A DNA stretch of 18,770 nt from NCBI GenBank assembly GCA_002502295.1, contig DANX01000121.1, forward strand, positions 1-18,770, given 5' to 3'. Source of the stretch: Euryarchaeota archaeon UBA561. Lineage in GTDB: Archaea > Thermoplasmatota > Poseidoniia > Poseidoniales > Poseidoniaceae. The notes beneath the pieces are model-generated. The model was not told the DNA's origin. It did no database searches and worked only from the letters and a program-made list of their open reading frames with translations. The stretch's first letter is position 1, and every line of letters starts with the position of its first letter. Made by a program: the position numbers and the translations under genes. This document shows, in pieces, positions 6,690 to 14,282 of this stretch.

Positions 6690-7700
6690 ATGGCAGGAAT
6701 GGACCCCCAGTTGAAAGCCAAGCTACAAAAGCAACGCTACCACATTGTTGGGGAACACGGTGGAGTCAAAACGTGCCACTGGACGAAAGAATCGCTTCTA
6801 CGCGATCGCCAGTGCTACAAGGGGAAATTCTACGGCGTCGCCAGCCACAATTGCATGCAAATGTCTCCGGTTGTTGACCAGTGCAATCTTGCCTGCACGT
6901 ATTGTTGGCGCGAACCGCACATGGACACGCTGGAATTGACGGACCAGGATCCTTTGGAATTGCTCTATGAGTCCGTCCGCGCCCAGCGTCGTTTGCTCTC
7001 GGGCTTTGGTGGAAACCCCAAAGTGCCTCGTGAGAAGTGGTTGGATGCTCAAAACCCAAAGCACGTCGCCATTTCGCTCAACGGAGAGCCAACCCTTTAC
7101 ACCCGGCTTTCAGAATACATGGATTTGTGTCACAAACACGGCATGACCACGATGCTCGTGACCAACGGAACCTTGCCGCGTGTTTTGGAGAGGTTGGACA
7201 CGCTTCCAACGCAACTCTATGTCTCGGTGGACGCCCCTAACAAGGAGGTCTTCGATGCTGTTTGCCGTCCTAAATGGAACAGCCGATCATGGAATCAGTT
7301 TGAGAAAACAATCGACTTGCTGCCCTCGCTTGACACTCGAATCGTTTGCCGGCACACGCTGATGAAGGGCGTAAACATGAGCGATGAGCACATCAGGCAA
7401 TTCGCTGCTTTGGACAACCGAGCAGACCCGGATTTCATCGAAAACAAGGGCTATGTCTACGTCGGCCACAGCCGTGAGAATCTGGCGATGGAAAACATGC
7501 CAACCCACGATGACATCATGGATTTCTCCAACGCCATCGCCCCGCTGACCGGTCGCCATGTGCTGTCGGATTCCCGCCCCAGCCGAGTCGCACTTGTCGG
7601 TACAGAGATCACGCCAATTCCAATCCCCAAACCAACCATGTTCTTCCCCGACGACCTTGGCATCGCACCGTCGGTCAAACACCTCCCCGTCCTCTCATAA
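6690..7700 (+). CDS. taw1: tRNA-Phe 4-demethylwyosine synthase Taw1 (TYW1), radical SAM
   Basis: A 336-residue radical SAM enzyme that condenses N1-methylguanosine-37 of tRNA-Phe with pyruvate carbons to form the tricyclic 4-demethylwyosine. The radical SAM motif CNLACTYC gives Cys65, Cys69 and Cys72. Three further cysteines at 29, 42 and 55 match the second iron-sulfur cluster of archaeal Taw1, and the spacing 13-13-10-4-3 is the same as I recall for the Pyrococcus protein (26, 39, 52, 62, 66, 69). SHNCMQM, the CWREPH stretch and NGEPTLY are also typical. There is no flavodoxin domain, which separates it from eukaryotic TYW1 and supports an archaeal host. The start at 6690 is chosen for its GAGGAG. 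ATG 6669 would add 7 residues. It is transcribed alone, 77 bases before hemH. Confidence 0.93.
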   Translation: MAGMDPQLKAKLQKQRYHIVGEHGGVKTCHWTKESLLRDRQCYKGKFYGVASHNCMQMSPVVDQCNLACTYCWREPHMDTLELTDQDPLELLYESVRAQRRLLSGFGGNPKVPREKWLDAQNPKHVAISLNGEPTLYTRLSEYMDLCHKHGMTTMLVTNGTLPRVLERLDTLPTQLYVSVDAPNKEVFDAVCRPKWNSRSWNQFEKTIDLLPSLDTRIVCRHTLMKGVNMSDEHIRQFAALDNRADPDFIENKGYVYVGHSRENLAMENMPTHDDIMDFSNAIAPLTGRHVLSDSRPSRVALVGTEITPIPIPKPTMFFPDDLGIAPSVKHLPVLS

Positions 7701-7745
7701 ACACGCATGAAAGAGACAACTCGCCGTTCCCGGCCGACTGAACAA

Positions 7746-7754
7746 ATGGTTAAG
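7746..7754 (+). promoter_or_regulatory. Weak candidate TATA element upstream of hemH
   Basis: TGGTTAAGT is centred about 28 bases before the ATG at 7778, which has no clear ribosome site. This fits a leaderless transcript, but the match to a TATA box is modest. Confidence 0.25.
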
Positions 7755-7777
7755 TGCGACTGGTGGGACCAAATAGC

Positions 7778-8806
7778 ATGGGCAAGAAAGGCGTCCTGCT
7801 GATGAACGTCGGGACCCCAGACGAGCCGACGACGTCCTCGGTCAAGACCTACCTGAGGGAGTTCTTGTTGGACCCCGATGTCATCGATATCCCCGCACCC
7901 CTTCGCCATCTCCTTGTCCGAGGCATCATTCTCCGAACGCGTCCAAAGAAAATCGCTCCACTTTACAAGAAAATTTGGATGGATGAAGGCTCTCCACTGC
8001 GGGTCTACTCCAAGCGAGTGACGGAGAACCTGATGGAACTCAACGACGAAATTGACTATGAATTCGCCATGCGATACGGCAATCCAAGCATCCGCCTCGG
8101 ACTTGAGCGACTGAGAGAACGGGGTGTGGATGAACTGCTCCTGCTTCCAATGTTTCCACACTATGCACAAGCGACCACCGAGTCTTCACTCAAGCATGCG
8201 CACAAGCAATTGGCAAACATGGGATGGTCGCCCACGCTGCTCGAAATGGGCCATTTTGAAACCGCTGAGGAATTCATTGGGCCGCTTGCTGAATCGATTC
8301 GACCGCACCTGGGAGACGACACCCACTTGCTGTTCTCCTATCACGGTCTACCTGTATCCCATGTCAAACGGATTGACTCGTCCAAGAAACACTGCCAAAC
8401 CATCAATGAATGTTGCACCGTTCAATGCGATGCGAACAGCCTGTGTTACGGGCGCCATTGCTACGAAACGACCATCGCTGTTGTGGAACGTTTGGGCTTA
8501 ACAGAAGACCAATGGTCGTTGAGTTATCAGAGTCGAATTGGTCCCGTCAAGTGGCTTGAACCCTCCACAACCAGCATGGTTGAAGCCCTCGTGAAGAAAG
8601 GCATCGACAAGTTGGCCATCGTGGCTCCAGCCTTCCTCGCCGACGGCCTTGAGACGCTCGAGGAACTTGACATTGGGATTCGTGAAGAATTCATGGAACA
8701 CGGTGGAAAAGAACTGAAAGTCATCAATTGCCTCAACGACGATGAGCAGTGGATAAAAGGACTCGAACAGCTTATCCGAAGAGAATTCGACGCCATAGCG
8801 GCTTAG
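7778..8806 (+). CDS. hemH: Ferrochelatase HemH with cysteine-rich insertion
   Basis: A 342-residue ferrochelatase, which inserts Fe(II) into protoporphyrin IX, the last step to protoheme. The N-terminus GVLLMNVGTPDEP is typical. The catalytic His189 lies in SYHGLP, and the acidic metal path is LETLEELD at 291-298. QSRIGPVKWLEP at 251-262 corresponds to the conserved FQSRxGxxxWLxP. Between 206 and 228 there are six cysteines (206, 212, 213, 217, 223, 228), a pattern I associate with bacterial ferrochelatases of the Bacteroidetes type, some of which hold a [2Fe-2S] cluster. A GTG at 7754 would add 8 residues, but ATG 7778 fits the family start. Its last 4 bases overlap the end of hemY on the opposite strand, so it faces the heme operon tail to tail. 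Confidence 0.95.
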   Translation: MGKKGVLLMNVGTPDEPTTSSVKTYLREFLLDPDVIDIPAPLRHLLVRGIILRTRPKKIAPLYKKIWMDEGSPLRVYSKRVTENLMELNDEIDYEFAMRYGNPSIRLGLERLRERGVDELLLLPMFPHYAQATTESSLKHAHKQLANMGWSPTLLEMGHFETAEEFIGPLAESIRPHLGDDTHLLFSYHGLPVSHVKRIDSSKKHCQTINECCTVQCDANSLCYGRHCYETTIAVVERLGLTEDQWSLSYQSRIGPVKWLEPSTTSMVEALVKKGIDKLAIVAPAFLADGLETLEELDIGIREEFMEHGGKELKVINCLNDDEQWIKGLEQLIRREFDAIAA

Positions 8807-10005
8807 ACGGCATCGGCAATCCGTTCAGCTTCGGCCACCACGTGCGTAATGGACACCCCGCTTTGGTACCAACTGGCCCGGGTGAATTCTGATGTCAAAG
8901 CACTCAGCGAAGCCATGTATCCGGGTGGATAGGAGGGGATGCGACGCTCCCCGATCTTCTCGAACATAACGGGGTCAGCCTCGCACAGATAGGTGCGCAG
9001 GGAGCCTTTCACGTCCTCATCGCTCGCTCCACGCTGCGCAGGGGACATCAATCGGAAGAGGCGATGCCCTTCAGGAGCCCTGGGCGAAGCGTGGACGTCG
9101 CTCTCGTGCAGAACACCGCTGATGGGCGCATCGGGTTCGGGTATCAACGTCCCATACCCAACGGGAATGGTTCGTGAATCAGCGACTGTGTATCCTACAG
9201 CGTAGACGTTGAGGCGGGTGAAATCAGTGGCTGTTCGGCCAAGAGGTGCACACCAAACGATGGAGGAGAGGGGTTGGCTTCGTTCCTCGGCAAGTGCTTC
9301 GGGTGTACTGATGTCTGCCTTGAGTGTAAAACGGACGTTCTCGAGCGACGCAAGGGCGCTGACGAGCGCATCAACCAAGGTTTGCATGCCGCCTTCTAGC
9401 GAAGCAGTTGTCCCTTTTCGAGGGGTGAACAGCGGATAGGTTTGCTCCATCTTCCGCTTCACTTTCGACCACTTGATGGGAGGGTCCTCACCAAACCGCG
9501 TCATGGACGGCATCAAAAAATCCGCGTCGACGTTCATTGAAACATCGTTGACAATGCCCAGGGTCATGGCATCAGCCACGCCCGTGATGGGCATGGCTTT
9601 AGCCACGGATTTCTTGCCTTTGCGGGAGGAACGAATCCCGCGCAACACATTGAACGGACCCTGTTTGAGCACCATCCATGGCGAGAGTTTTCGCCTTCTC
9701 CCACCTGCGTGTATCCAGCGAGTGGAGGCGCCTGAATTTGACGGTTTGAACTTCGCCTCGAGTCCGAGGTCGCTGATCAATCGCCAAAAGGACGGGTGCG
9801 GGCGGGTTGCATTCACAGCTACATCGCACAGCCACCCATCCTTGGTCCATGTCTCAACGGTTCCGCCGCATCGGTCACGCTTTTCCAAAAGTTCAATCTG
9901 AACATCTGGGCGTTTGGTAGCTAAGCGATAAGCGACGCACAACCCCGAGAGGCCAGCACCAACGATGAGGATGTTCTTGGCATTCTGCAAACCGTCGGCG
10001 ACCAT
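8803..10005 (-). CDS. hemY: Protoporphyrinogen oxidase HemY (FAD-dependent)
   Basis: About 400 residues from the ATG at 10005. The FAD fold begins with ILIVGAGLSGLCVAYRLA (dinucleotide motif GAGLSG near residues 16-21) followed by LLEKRDRCGGTVETW, typical of the amine-oxidase and HemY family. The C-terminal YQSGVSITHVVAEAERIADA fits the family's final FAD-binding segment. The enzyme oxidises protoporphyrinogen IX to protoporphyrin IX with O2. It is somewhat shorter than usual HemY (about 450-470). The frame stays open upstream to 10134, overlapping hemF. In-frame GTG codons at 10059 and 10050 are alternative starts, and the former would follow the hemF stop by 4 bases. The low similarity of mid-regions makes HemY versus a related porphyrin oxidase a judgement from operon context. 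It is the last gene of the heme operon. Confidence 0.87.
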   Translation of the reverse strand: MVADGLQNAKNILIVGAGLSGLCVAYRLATKRPDVQIELLEKRDRCGGTVETWTKDGWLCDVAVNATRPHPSFWRLISDLGLEAKFKPSNSGASTRWIHAGGRRRKLSPWMVLKQGPFNVLRGIRSSRKGKKSVAKAMPITGVADAMTLGIVNDVSMNVDADFLMPSMTRFGEDPPIKWSKVKRKMEQTYPLFTPRKGTTASLEGGMQTLVDALVSALASLENVRFTLKADISTPEALAEERSQPLSSIVWCAPLGRTATDFTRLNVYAVGYTVADSRTIPVGYGTLIPEPDAPISGVLHESDVHASPRAPEGHRLFRLMSPAQRGASDEDVKGSLRTYLCEADPVMFEKIGERRIPSYPPGYMASLSALTSEFTRASWYQSGVSITHVVAEAERIADAV

Positions 10006-10063
10006 CAGCGGGCGACGAAGTTCGTCGCCATACCGTGTCCATTCATCCACGGAATACACGCCA

Positions 10064-10975
10064 TCACCTGTTGACCCAATCCACCGGTTCCTGCAGCACT
10101 TGAAGCAACCTGGCTTCGGGCGTTCCCGGTTCAACCTCGTGACCGTATTCCCACCGAGCCGTAAGCGGGAGTGACATCAAGATGCTCTCAATTCGTCCGT
10201 TCGTGGTTAATCCAAACTTCGTTCCACGGTCGTAGACGAGGTTGAATTCCACGTATCGGCCACGGCGGACCTGCTGCCAAACCTTGTGTTCAGGGGTGTA
10301 TTCCATGCCCTTACGCCGTTCCAAAATGGGCATGTAGGCCTCCAAAAAGTTCGAAGCGCTGTCCTCAACAAAGGCAAAGCAGGCTTCCTTGCTGTGGGTT
10401 CGAAGGTCGTCAAAGAAGATACCACCCACACCGCGGCGTTCACCTCGATGTTTGATGTGAAAATACGAGTCGCACCACTGCTTGAAGGCGTCGTAGTCGG
10501 CCACATCGTGCCGGTCACACGCTGCTTGGTGAACCCGATGGAAGTGGACAGCGTCCTCCTCAAAGAGGTAAGACGGGGTTAGATCTGCACCGCCTCCGAA
10601 CCACCAACTCCCCTCAACGTTCCCCTCGCCTCGCTCAAAGTAGCGATAATTGGCATGGACCGTTGGCGCCATGGGGTTGTGGGGGTGAAAGACCAAACTC
10701 AAACCGGTGGCAAAGAATTCCAAATCGTCGCCATCCAGATCATGACCTCCACCCATCTTTGCCGCAGCTTCGGGGCTCAAGGTGCCTTGGACCACGCTCA
10801 CGTTTACACCTGCTTTCTCAAACAAATCTCCGCCTGAAAAGACTCGGCTCCGACCTCCACCGCCTTCTTCGCGGGTCCATTCGTCTTCGCGGTAAGCGAC
10901 GCCATCAACGGCTTGAACCGCTGCGCAAATGGTGTCTTGGAGGCGATGGACCATGTCCACCATGGTTTGCCTCAT
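10064..10975 (-). CDS. hemF: Oxygen-dependent coproporphyrinogen III oxidase HemF
   Basis: A 303-residue protein, the usual HemF length. It converts coproporphyrinogen III to protoporphyrinogen IX by two O2-dependent oxidative decarboxylations. Conserved blocks are REDEWTREEGGGGRSRVF (29-46), HPHNPMAPTVHANYR (97-111), WWFGGGADLTP (124-134), KHRGERRGVGGIFFDD (175-190) and GRYVEFNLVYDRGTKFGL (239-256), with TARWEYGHEVEPGTPE near the end. All the typical motifs are intact. The ATG overlaps the hemE stop as ATGA. The presence of HemF and not HemN, the oxygen-independent enzyme, implies aerobic conditions. No relation to the anaerobic radical SAM type is seen. Confidence 0.97.
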   Translation of the reverse strand: MRQTMVDMVHRLQDTICAAVQAVDGVAYREDEWTREEGGGGRSRVFSGGDLFEKAGVNVSVVQGTLSPEAAAKMGGGHDLDGDDLEFFATGLSLVFHPHNPMAPTVHANYRYFERGEGNVEGSWWFGGGADLTPSYLFEEDAVHFHRVHQAACDRHDVADYDAFKQWCDSYFHIKHRGERRGVGGIFFDDLRTHSKEACFAFVEDSASNFLEAYMPILERRKGMEYTPEHKVWQQVRRGRYVEFNLVYDRGTKFGLTTNGRIESILMSLPLTARWEYGHEVEPGTPEARLLQVLQEPVDWVNR

Positions 10976-12006
10976 GCCGAGTCACCCGCAATCAATCGCA
11001 GCACGGCCTCAACGCAGTCGATTTGGGCGCCGGGCGCAAAGCCATGACCGAGGTTAAACACATGGCCTGGCGCTTGGCCTGCTTCATCAAGCACGCGTTG
11101 TGCGGCGAGGGTGGCGGCTTCTGGCGAGCCATGCATGCGGGACGGGTCAAGGTTGCCTTGGAACGCAAATTGTTCGCCGTAGGCCTCACGGTTGGCTCGC
11201 AGATCGTCACGCCAATCCAGTGAAACGGCGTCGATGTCCAGTGAACGAACAAGTCCGTGAAGATGGCCACTCCCCTTGGCGTAGTGAATCAGTGGAACGC
11301 GACGTTCCGCCTTCTCACGGAACACTTCAATGGCCCGTTGAGTTGCTGGGAGGGCAATTGCTCGATAGTCATCGACCGAAAGCAAACCCGCCCACGTGTC
11401 AAAGAGTTGCACGGCATCGGCTCCGCCGTGGTTCACTTGGTCGGCGAGCAGGTCACCGACGGCATCGGCCATCCGGAACAAAACACGCTGCGATGCTTCG
11501 GGGTCTGAGAAGACCTTGGCCCTCGTGTTGTGGAATTCCTTGTCCCCCGTCCCACCAGCCAGAAGGTACAGCGACGTTGTCCACGGACAACCGGCGAAAC
11601 CGAGGCGGGCGATGTCGTTGTTGTCTTCACCAATGGCTCTCAGAGCATCGGCAGCCCAAGGTGCATGTTTTCTCGCTGAAAACGTCGTCCAGTCATCCAC
11701 TTCATCGAAGTTGAACGGGTCAATGCGAATGCCGCCGCCGTATTCCACGTCATAGCCAAAGGCGGGCAACGGCGTGAGAATATCGCTGAACACGATAGCA
11801 GCGTCAAGGGTACCATAGCGTTGGATGGGCTGCATCGTGATGGTCGTGCAGAGGTCAAGGTCCTGACAGCGCTCCCAAAACGAATGTTCAGCCGCTAGCT
11901 TGCGGTACTCCGGGAGATGCCGTCCCGCTTGACGCATGAACCAAACGGGTGTTCGGTCAACCGGTTTGCGCTGCAAAGCAGCTACAATCCGCTGTTGCCC
12001 ATTCAT
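10972..12006 (-). CDS. hemE: Uroporphyrinogen decarboxylase HemE
   Basis: A 344-residue enzyme that removes four carboxyl groups from uroporphyrinogen III to give coproporphyrinogen III. The signature FMRQAGRHLPEYR is at 23-35 and the catalytic aspartate is Asp75 in VFSDILTPL. Other family blocks such as GFAGCPWT and the C-terminal FNLGHGFAPGA are present. The ATG at 12006 is preferred: it follows the hemL stop by 2 bases and has GGAG (12015-12018) 8 bases upstream, whereas the GTG at 12015 would start inside hemL. Its stop overlaps the hemF start by ATGA, so hemL, hemE and hemF are probably translationally coupled. Confidence 0.97.
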   Translation of the reverse strand: MNGQQRIVAALQRKPVDRTPVWFMRQAGRHLPEYRKLAAEHSFWERCQDLDLCTTITMQPIQRYGTLDAAIVFSDILTPLPAFGYDVEYGGGIRIDPFNFDEVDDWTTFSARKHAPWAADALRAIGEDNNDIARLGFAGCPWTTSLYLLAGGTGDKEFHNTRAKVFSDPEASQRVLFRMADAVGDLLADQVNHGGADAVQLFDTWAGLLSVDDYRAIALPATQRAIEVFREKAERRVPLIHYAKGSGHLHGLVRSLDIDAVSLDWRDDLRANREAYGEQFAFQGNLDPSRMHGSPEAATLAAQRVLDEAGQAPGHVFNLGHGFAPGAQIDCVEAVLRLIAGDSA

Positions 12007-12008
12007 GC

Positions 12009-13298
12009 TCACCACTCCAAACTTGACAACGCATCGTCCATCGCTTCGACCAACCCAAGGATGTGACTTTCATCGTGGGAGGTTGAGATGAACCCAATTT
12101 CATACGCCGAGGGGGCTAGCATGTATCCGCGCTCCAACAGCGCTTGGTGGACATCGGCGTAAAGAGCAGCAGCATCGTTTGGAATCTGGTCGGCGCGAAC
12201 GGCGGGGTTTCCATCACCGGGTGAGAGCCAGAACAAACTTTCCCGGCGAACCATACGCATCGGATAACCGTGCTTTTCAAGAACAACACCAAGCCGTTCT
12301 TCAAGCAAGGACCCGAGATGTTCCATGTGCTGGTAAGCACCCTCTGAAAGCATGTCGAGGGTCTTTGCTCCAGCGGCCATGGCGAGAGGGTTGCCAGAAA
12401 GCGTTCCTGCCTGATAGACAGGGCCGAGGGGTGAAAGTTGTTCCATGATTTCGCTACGGGCGCCATACGCACCAACCGGCAGACCGCCACCAATCACTTT
12501 GCCCAGTGCGGTCAAATCCGGCGTCACACCGCAAAGGTCGCCATAACTGCCTCCTTGAAACCTGAATCCGCTGATGACTTCGTCAAAAATCAACAGCGCC
12601 CCGTGCTGATCGCACAAGTTTCGCAAACCATGCAGGAATTCCGGTCGTTGAACCAAGAGTCCATTGTTTGCAGGCAAGGGTTCGATGACCACGGCGGCAA
12701 TTTCGCCTCCGTGCTCGTTGAAGAGGTACTCAACCGCTTCCAAATCGTCAAGCGGACAGATCAGGGTCGTTGCAACAGTGTCCTGAGGAATACCTGGACT
12801 GCTGGCAATCCCAAAAGTGGCCAAGCCACTGCCTGAGGAGACCATCAACGAGTCAACGTGTCCGTGATAGCACCCTTCAAACTTCACCAGAATATCCCGC
12901 CCTGTGTAGCCACGAGCGAGGCGAACAGCACTCATGACAGCCTCGGTTCCTGATGAGACGAATCGAACTTTATCCATGTGGGAAAATCGGTTCTTGACGC
13001 GTTTGGCCAGTTCAATTTCACCGAGGTGAGGCGCCCCAAACGAGGTCCCATTGAGCATCTTTTCATGCACGGCCTCAATGATGTCGGGATGGGAGTGTCC
13101 GTGAATCAGAGGACCCCACGACTGAACAAAATCCACCAGGACATTTCCATCAACATCGGTAACATGGGCTCCGGATGCTTTTTCAAAATAAATCGGGTTT
13201 CCATGGACGGATTTGAACGCCCGAACCGGTGAGTTCACCCCACCGACGAGGTGCGACAACGCCTCGTGATGAAGCTGGTCGGATTTTGTACGGTCCAT
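12009..13298 (-). CDS. hemL: Glutamate-1-semialdehyde 2,1-aminomutase HemL
   Basis: A 429-residue PLP enzyme that converts glutamate-1-semialdehyde to 5-aminolevulinate, the second step of the C5 pathway. Length and the N-terminal LVGGVNSPVRAF are characteristic. The PLP phosphate segment SSGTEA is at 115-120, the FDEVISGFR aspartate motif at 238-246, and the Schiff-base lysine is Lys267 in TALGKVIGGGLPVG. These features separate it from other class III aminotransferases. GGGAG upstream of the ATG at 13298 acts as ribosome site, 9 bases after the hemB stop. It lies fourth in the operon although it acts second. Confidence 0.97.
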   Translation of the reverse strand: MDRTKSDQLHHEALSHLVGGVNSPVRAFKSVHGNPIYFEKASGAHVTDVDGNVLVDFVQSWGPLIHGHSHPDIIEAVHEKMLNGTSFGAPHLGEIELAKRVKNRFSHMDKVRFVSSGTEAVMSAVRLARGYTGRDILVKFEGCYHGHVDSLMVSSGSGLATFGIASSPGIPQDTVATTLICPLDDLEAVEYLFNEHGGEIAAVVIEPLPANNGLLVQRPEFLHGLRNLCDQHGALLIFDEVISGFRFQGGSYGDLCGVTPDLTALGKVIGGGLPVGAYGARSEIMEQLSPLGPVYQAGTLSGNPLAMAAGAKTLDMLSEGAYQHMEHLGSLLEERLGVVLEKHGYPMRMVRRESLFWLSPGDGNPAVRADQIPNDAAALYADVHQALLERGYMLAPSAYEIGFISTSHDESHILGLVEAMDDALSSLEW

Positions 13299-13307
13299 GA
13301 TGCTCCC

Positions 13308-14282
13308 TCACACAATCCACTTCTTCCGCGCCGCCTCTCTGGCGTGGTAGGTAACGATGACACTGGCGCCCGCTCTTTTGAACGCTGTCAGTACCTCAAG
13401 AACCATGGCCCGGTGGCTTTCATCATCGTTTCGAGTGTTCATGACCATGGCGTATTCACCACTGACGTTGTAGACGGCGACCGGACGAACCACCGTGTCC
13501 GCCACCTTTCGGACCACATCAAGGTAGGGAAGGCCGGGTTTGACCATGATGATGTCTGCGCCCTCAGATTCGTCCAAATTGGCTTCCAACATGGCCTCTT
13601 CGTAGCCTGAACGGATGTCCATTTGGTGCGTGGCACGATCGCCAAACTCCGGGCTTGACTGTGCGGCATGACGGAACGGACCGTAGAACGAAGACGCATA
13701 TTTCACGGAATAGGAGAGGATACCTGTGCTGGTGGCTCCAGCGGCTTCAAGTGCGGAGCGGATGGCTGAAACTCTTCCGTCCATCATGTCGGAAGCACAA
13801 ACGTAGTCGGCTCCGGCTAGAGCATGGGAAACGGCGATTTTGCAGAGGACGTCAACCGATGCATCGTTCACCACCTCACCCTCGTGAACCAAACCGCAAT
13901 GGCCGTGGTCGGTGGCCGTGCACAAGCAAACGTCCGTCATGACGACGATGTCGTCACCGTGGGCCGCTTTGATGTCCGTGATGGCACGGTGAAGATGAGA
14001 GCCAGCGTTATGGGCTTCACTCGCTTCAGGGTCTTTGGATTCCGTTGAAACCACTCCAAACAGCATAACGGCTCGTAGCCCGTGAGTTGCGTCTTCTTCA
14101 ATTGTTTTGAGCAGAACATCCACGGATTGTTGATGGATACCGGGCATCCCCTGAATCGGTTCGTCAACCCCTTCGCCCTCAACCACAAAATGGGGTTGGA
14201 CAAGGGAATCCAGCATGCCATCGCCAAACAGCAATTGGCGACGAGCGGCCGTCCAGCGGTTGATGCGAGGCCGGATGTTCAT
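13308..14282 (-). CDS. hemB: Porphobilinogen synthase HemB (zinc type)
   Basis: A 324-residue enzyme that joins two 5-aminolevulinate molecules to porphobilinogen. The active-site zinc ligands are Cys119, Cys121 and Cys129 in VCLCTATDHGHCG, so this is the zinc-dependent form and not the magnesium form with aspartates. The two lysines are Lys194 in YSVKYAS and the Schiff-base Lys248 in IMVKPG. The ATG at 14282 is chosen because it overlaps the hemC-hemD stop as ATGA, has AAGGA 6 bases upstream and gives the normal HemB length. An upstream ATG at 14360 lies inside the previous gene. All catalytic residues are intact. Confidence 0.97.
   Translation of the reverse strand: MNIRPRINRWTAARRQLLFGDGMLDSLVQPHFVVEGEGVDEPIQGMPGIHQQSVDVLLKTIEEDATHGLRAVMLFGVVSTESKDPEASEAHNAGSHLHRAITDIKAAHGDDIVVMTDVCLCTATDHGHCGLVHEGEVVNDASVDVLCKIAVSHALAGADYVCASDMMDGRVSAIRSALEAAGATSTGILSYSVKYASSFYGPFRHAAQSSPEFGDRATHQMDIRSGYEEAMLEANLDESEGADIIMVKPGLPYLDVVRKVADTVVRPVAVYNVSGEYAMVMNTRNDDESHRAMVLEVLTAFKRAGASVIVTYHAREAARKKWIV

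Noticed and set aside
7707..7802. 31-codon plus-strand frame (MKETTRRSRPTEQ...) overlapping the hemH start
   Set aside because: It is very short, has no ribosome site and lies partly within hemH in a different frame.
7457..8170. 237-codon minus-strand frame across the end of taw1 and the start of hemH
   Set aside because: It is antisense to two clearly recognised genes and shows no family motif.
10006..10134. Longer hemY starting at ATG 10134
   Set aside because: It would overlap hemF by 71 bases and add a cysteine- and arginine-rich segment unlike the HemY family, which begins close to the FAD-binding motif.
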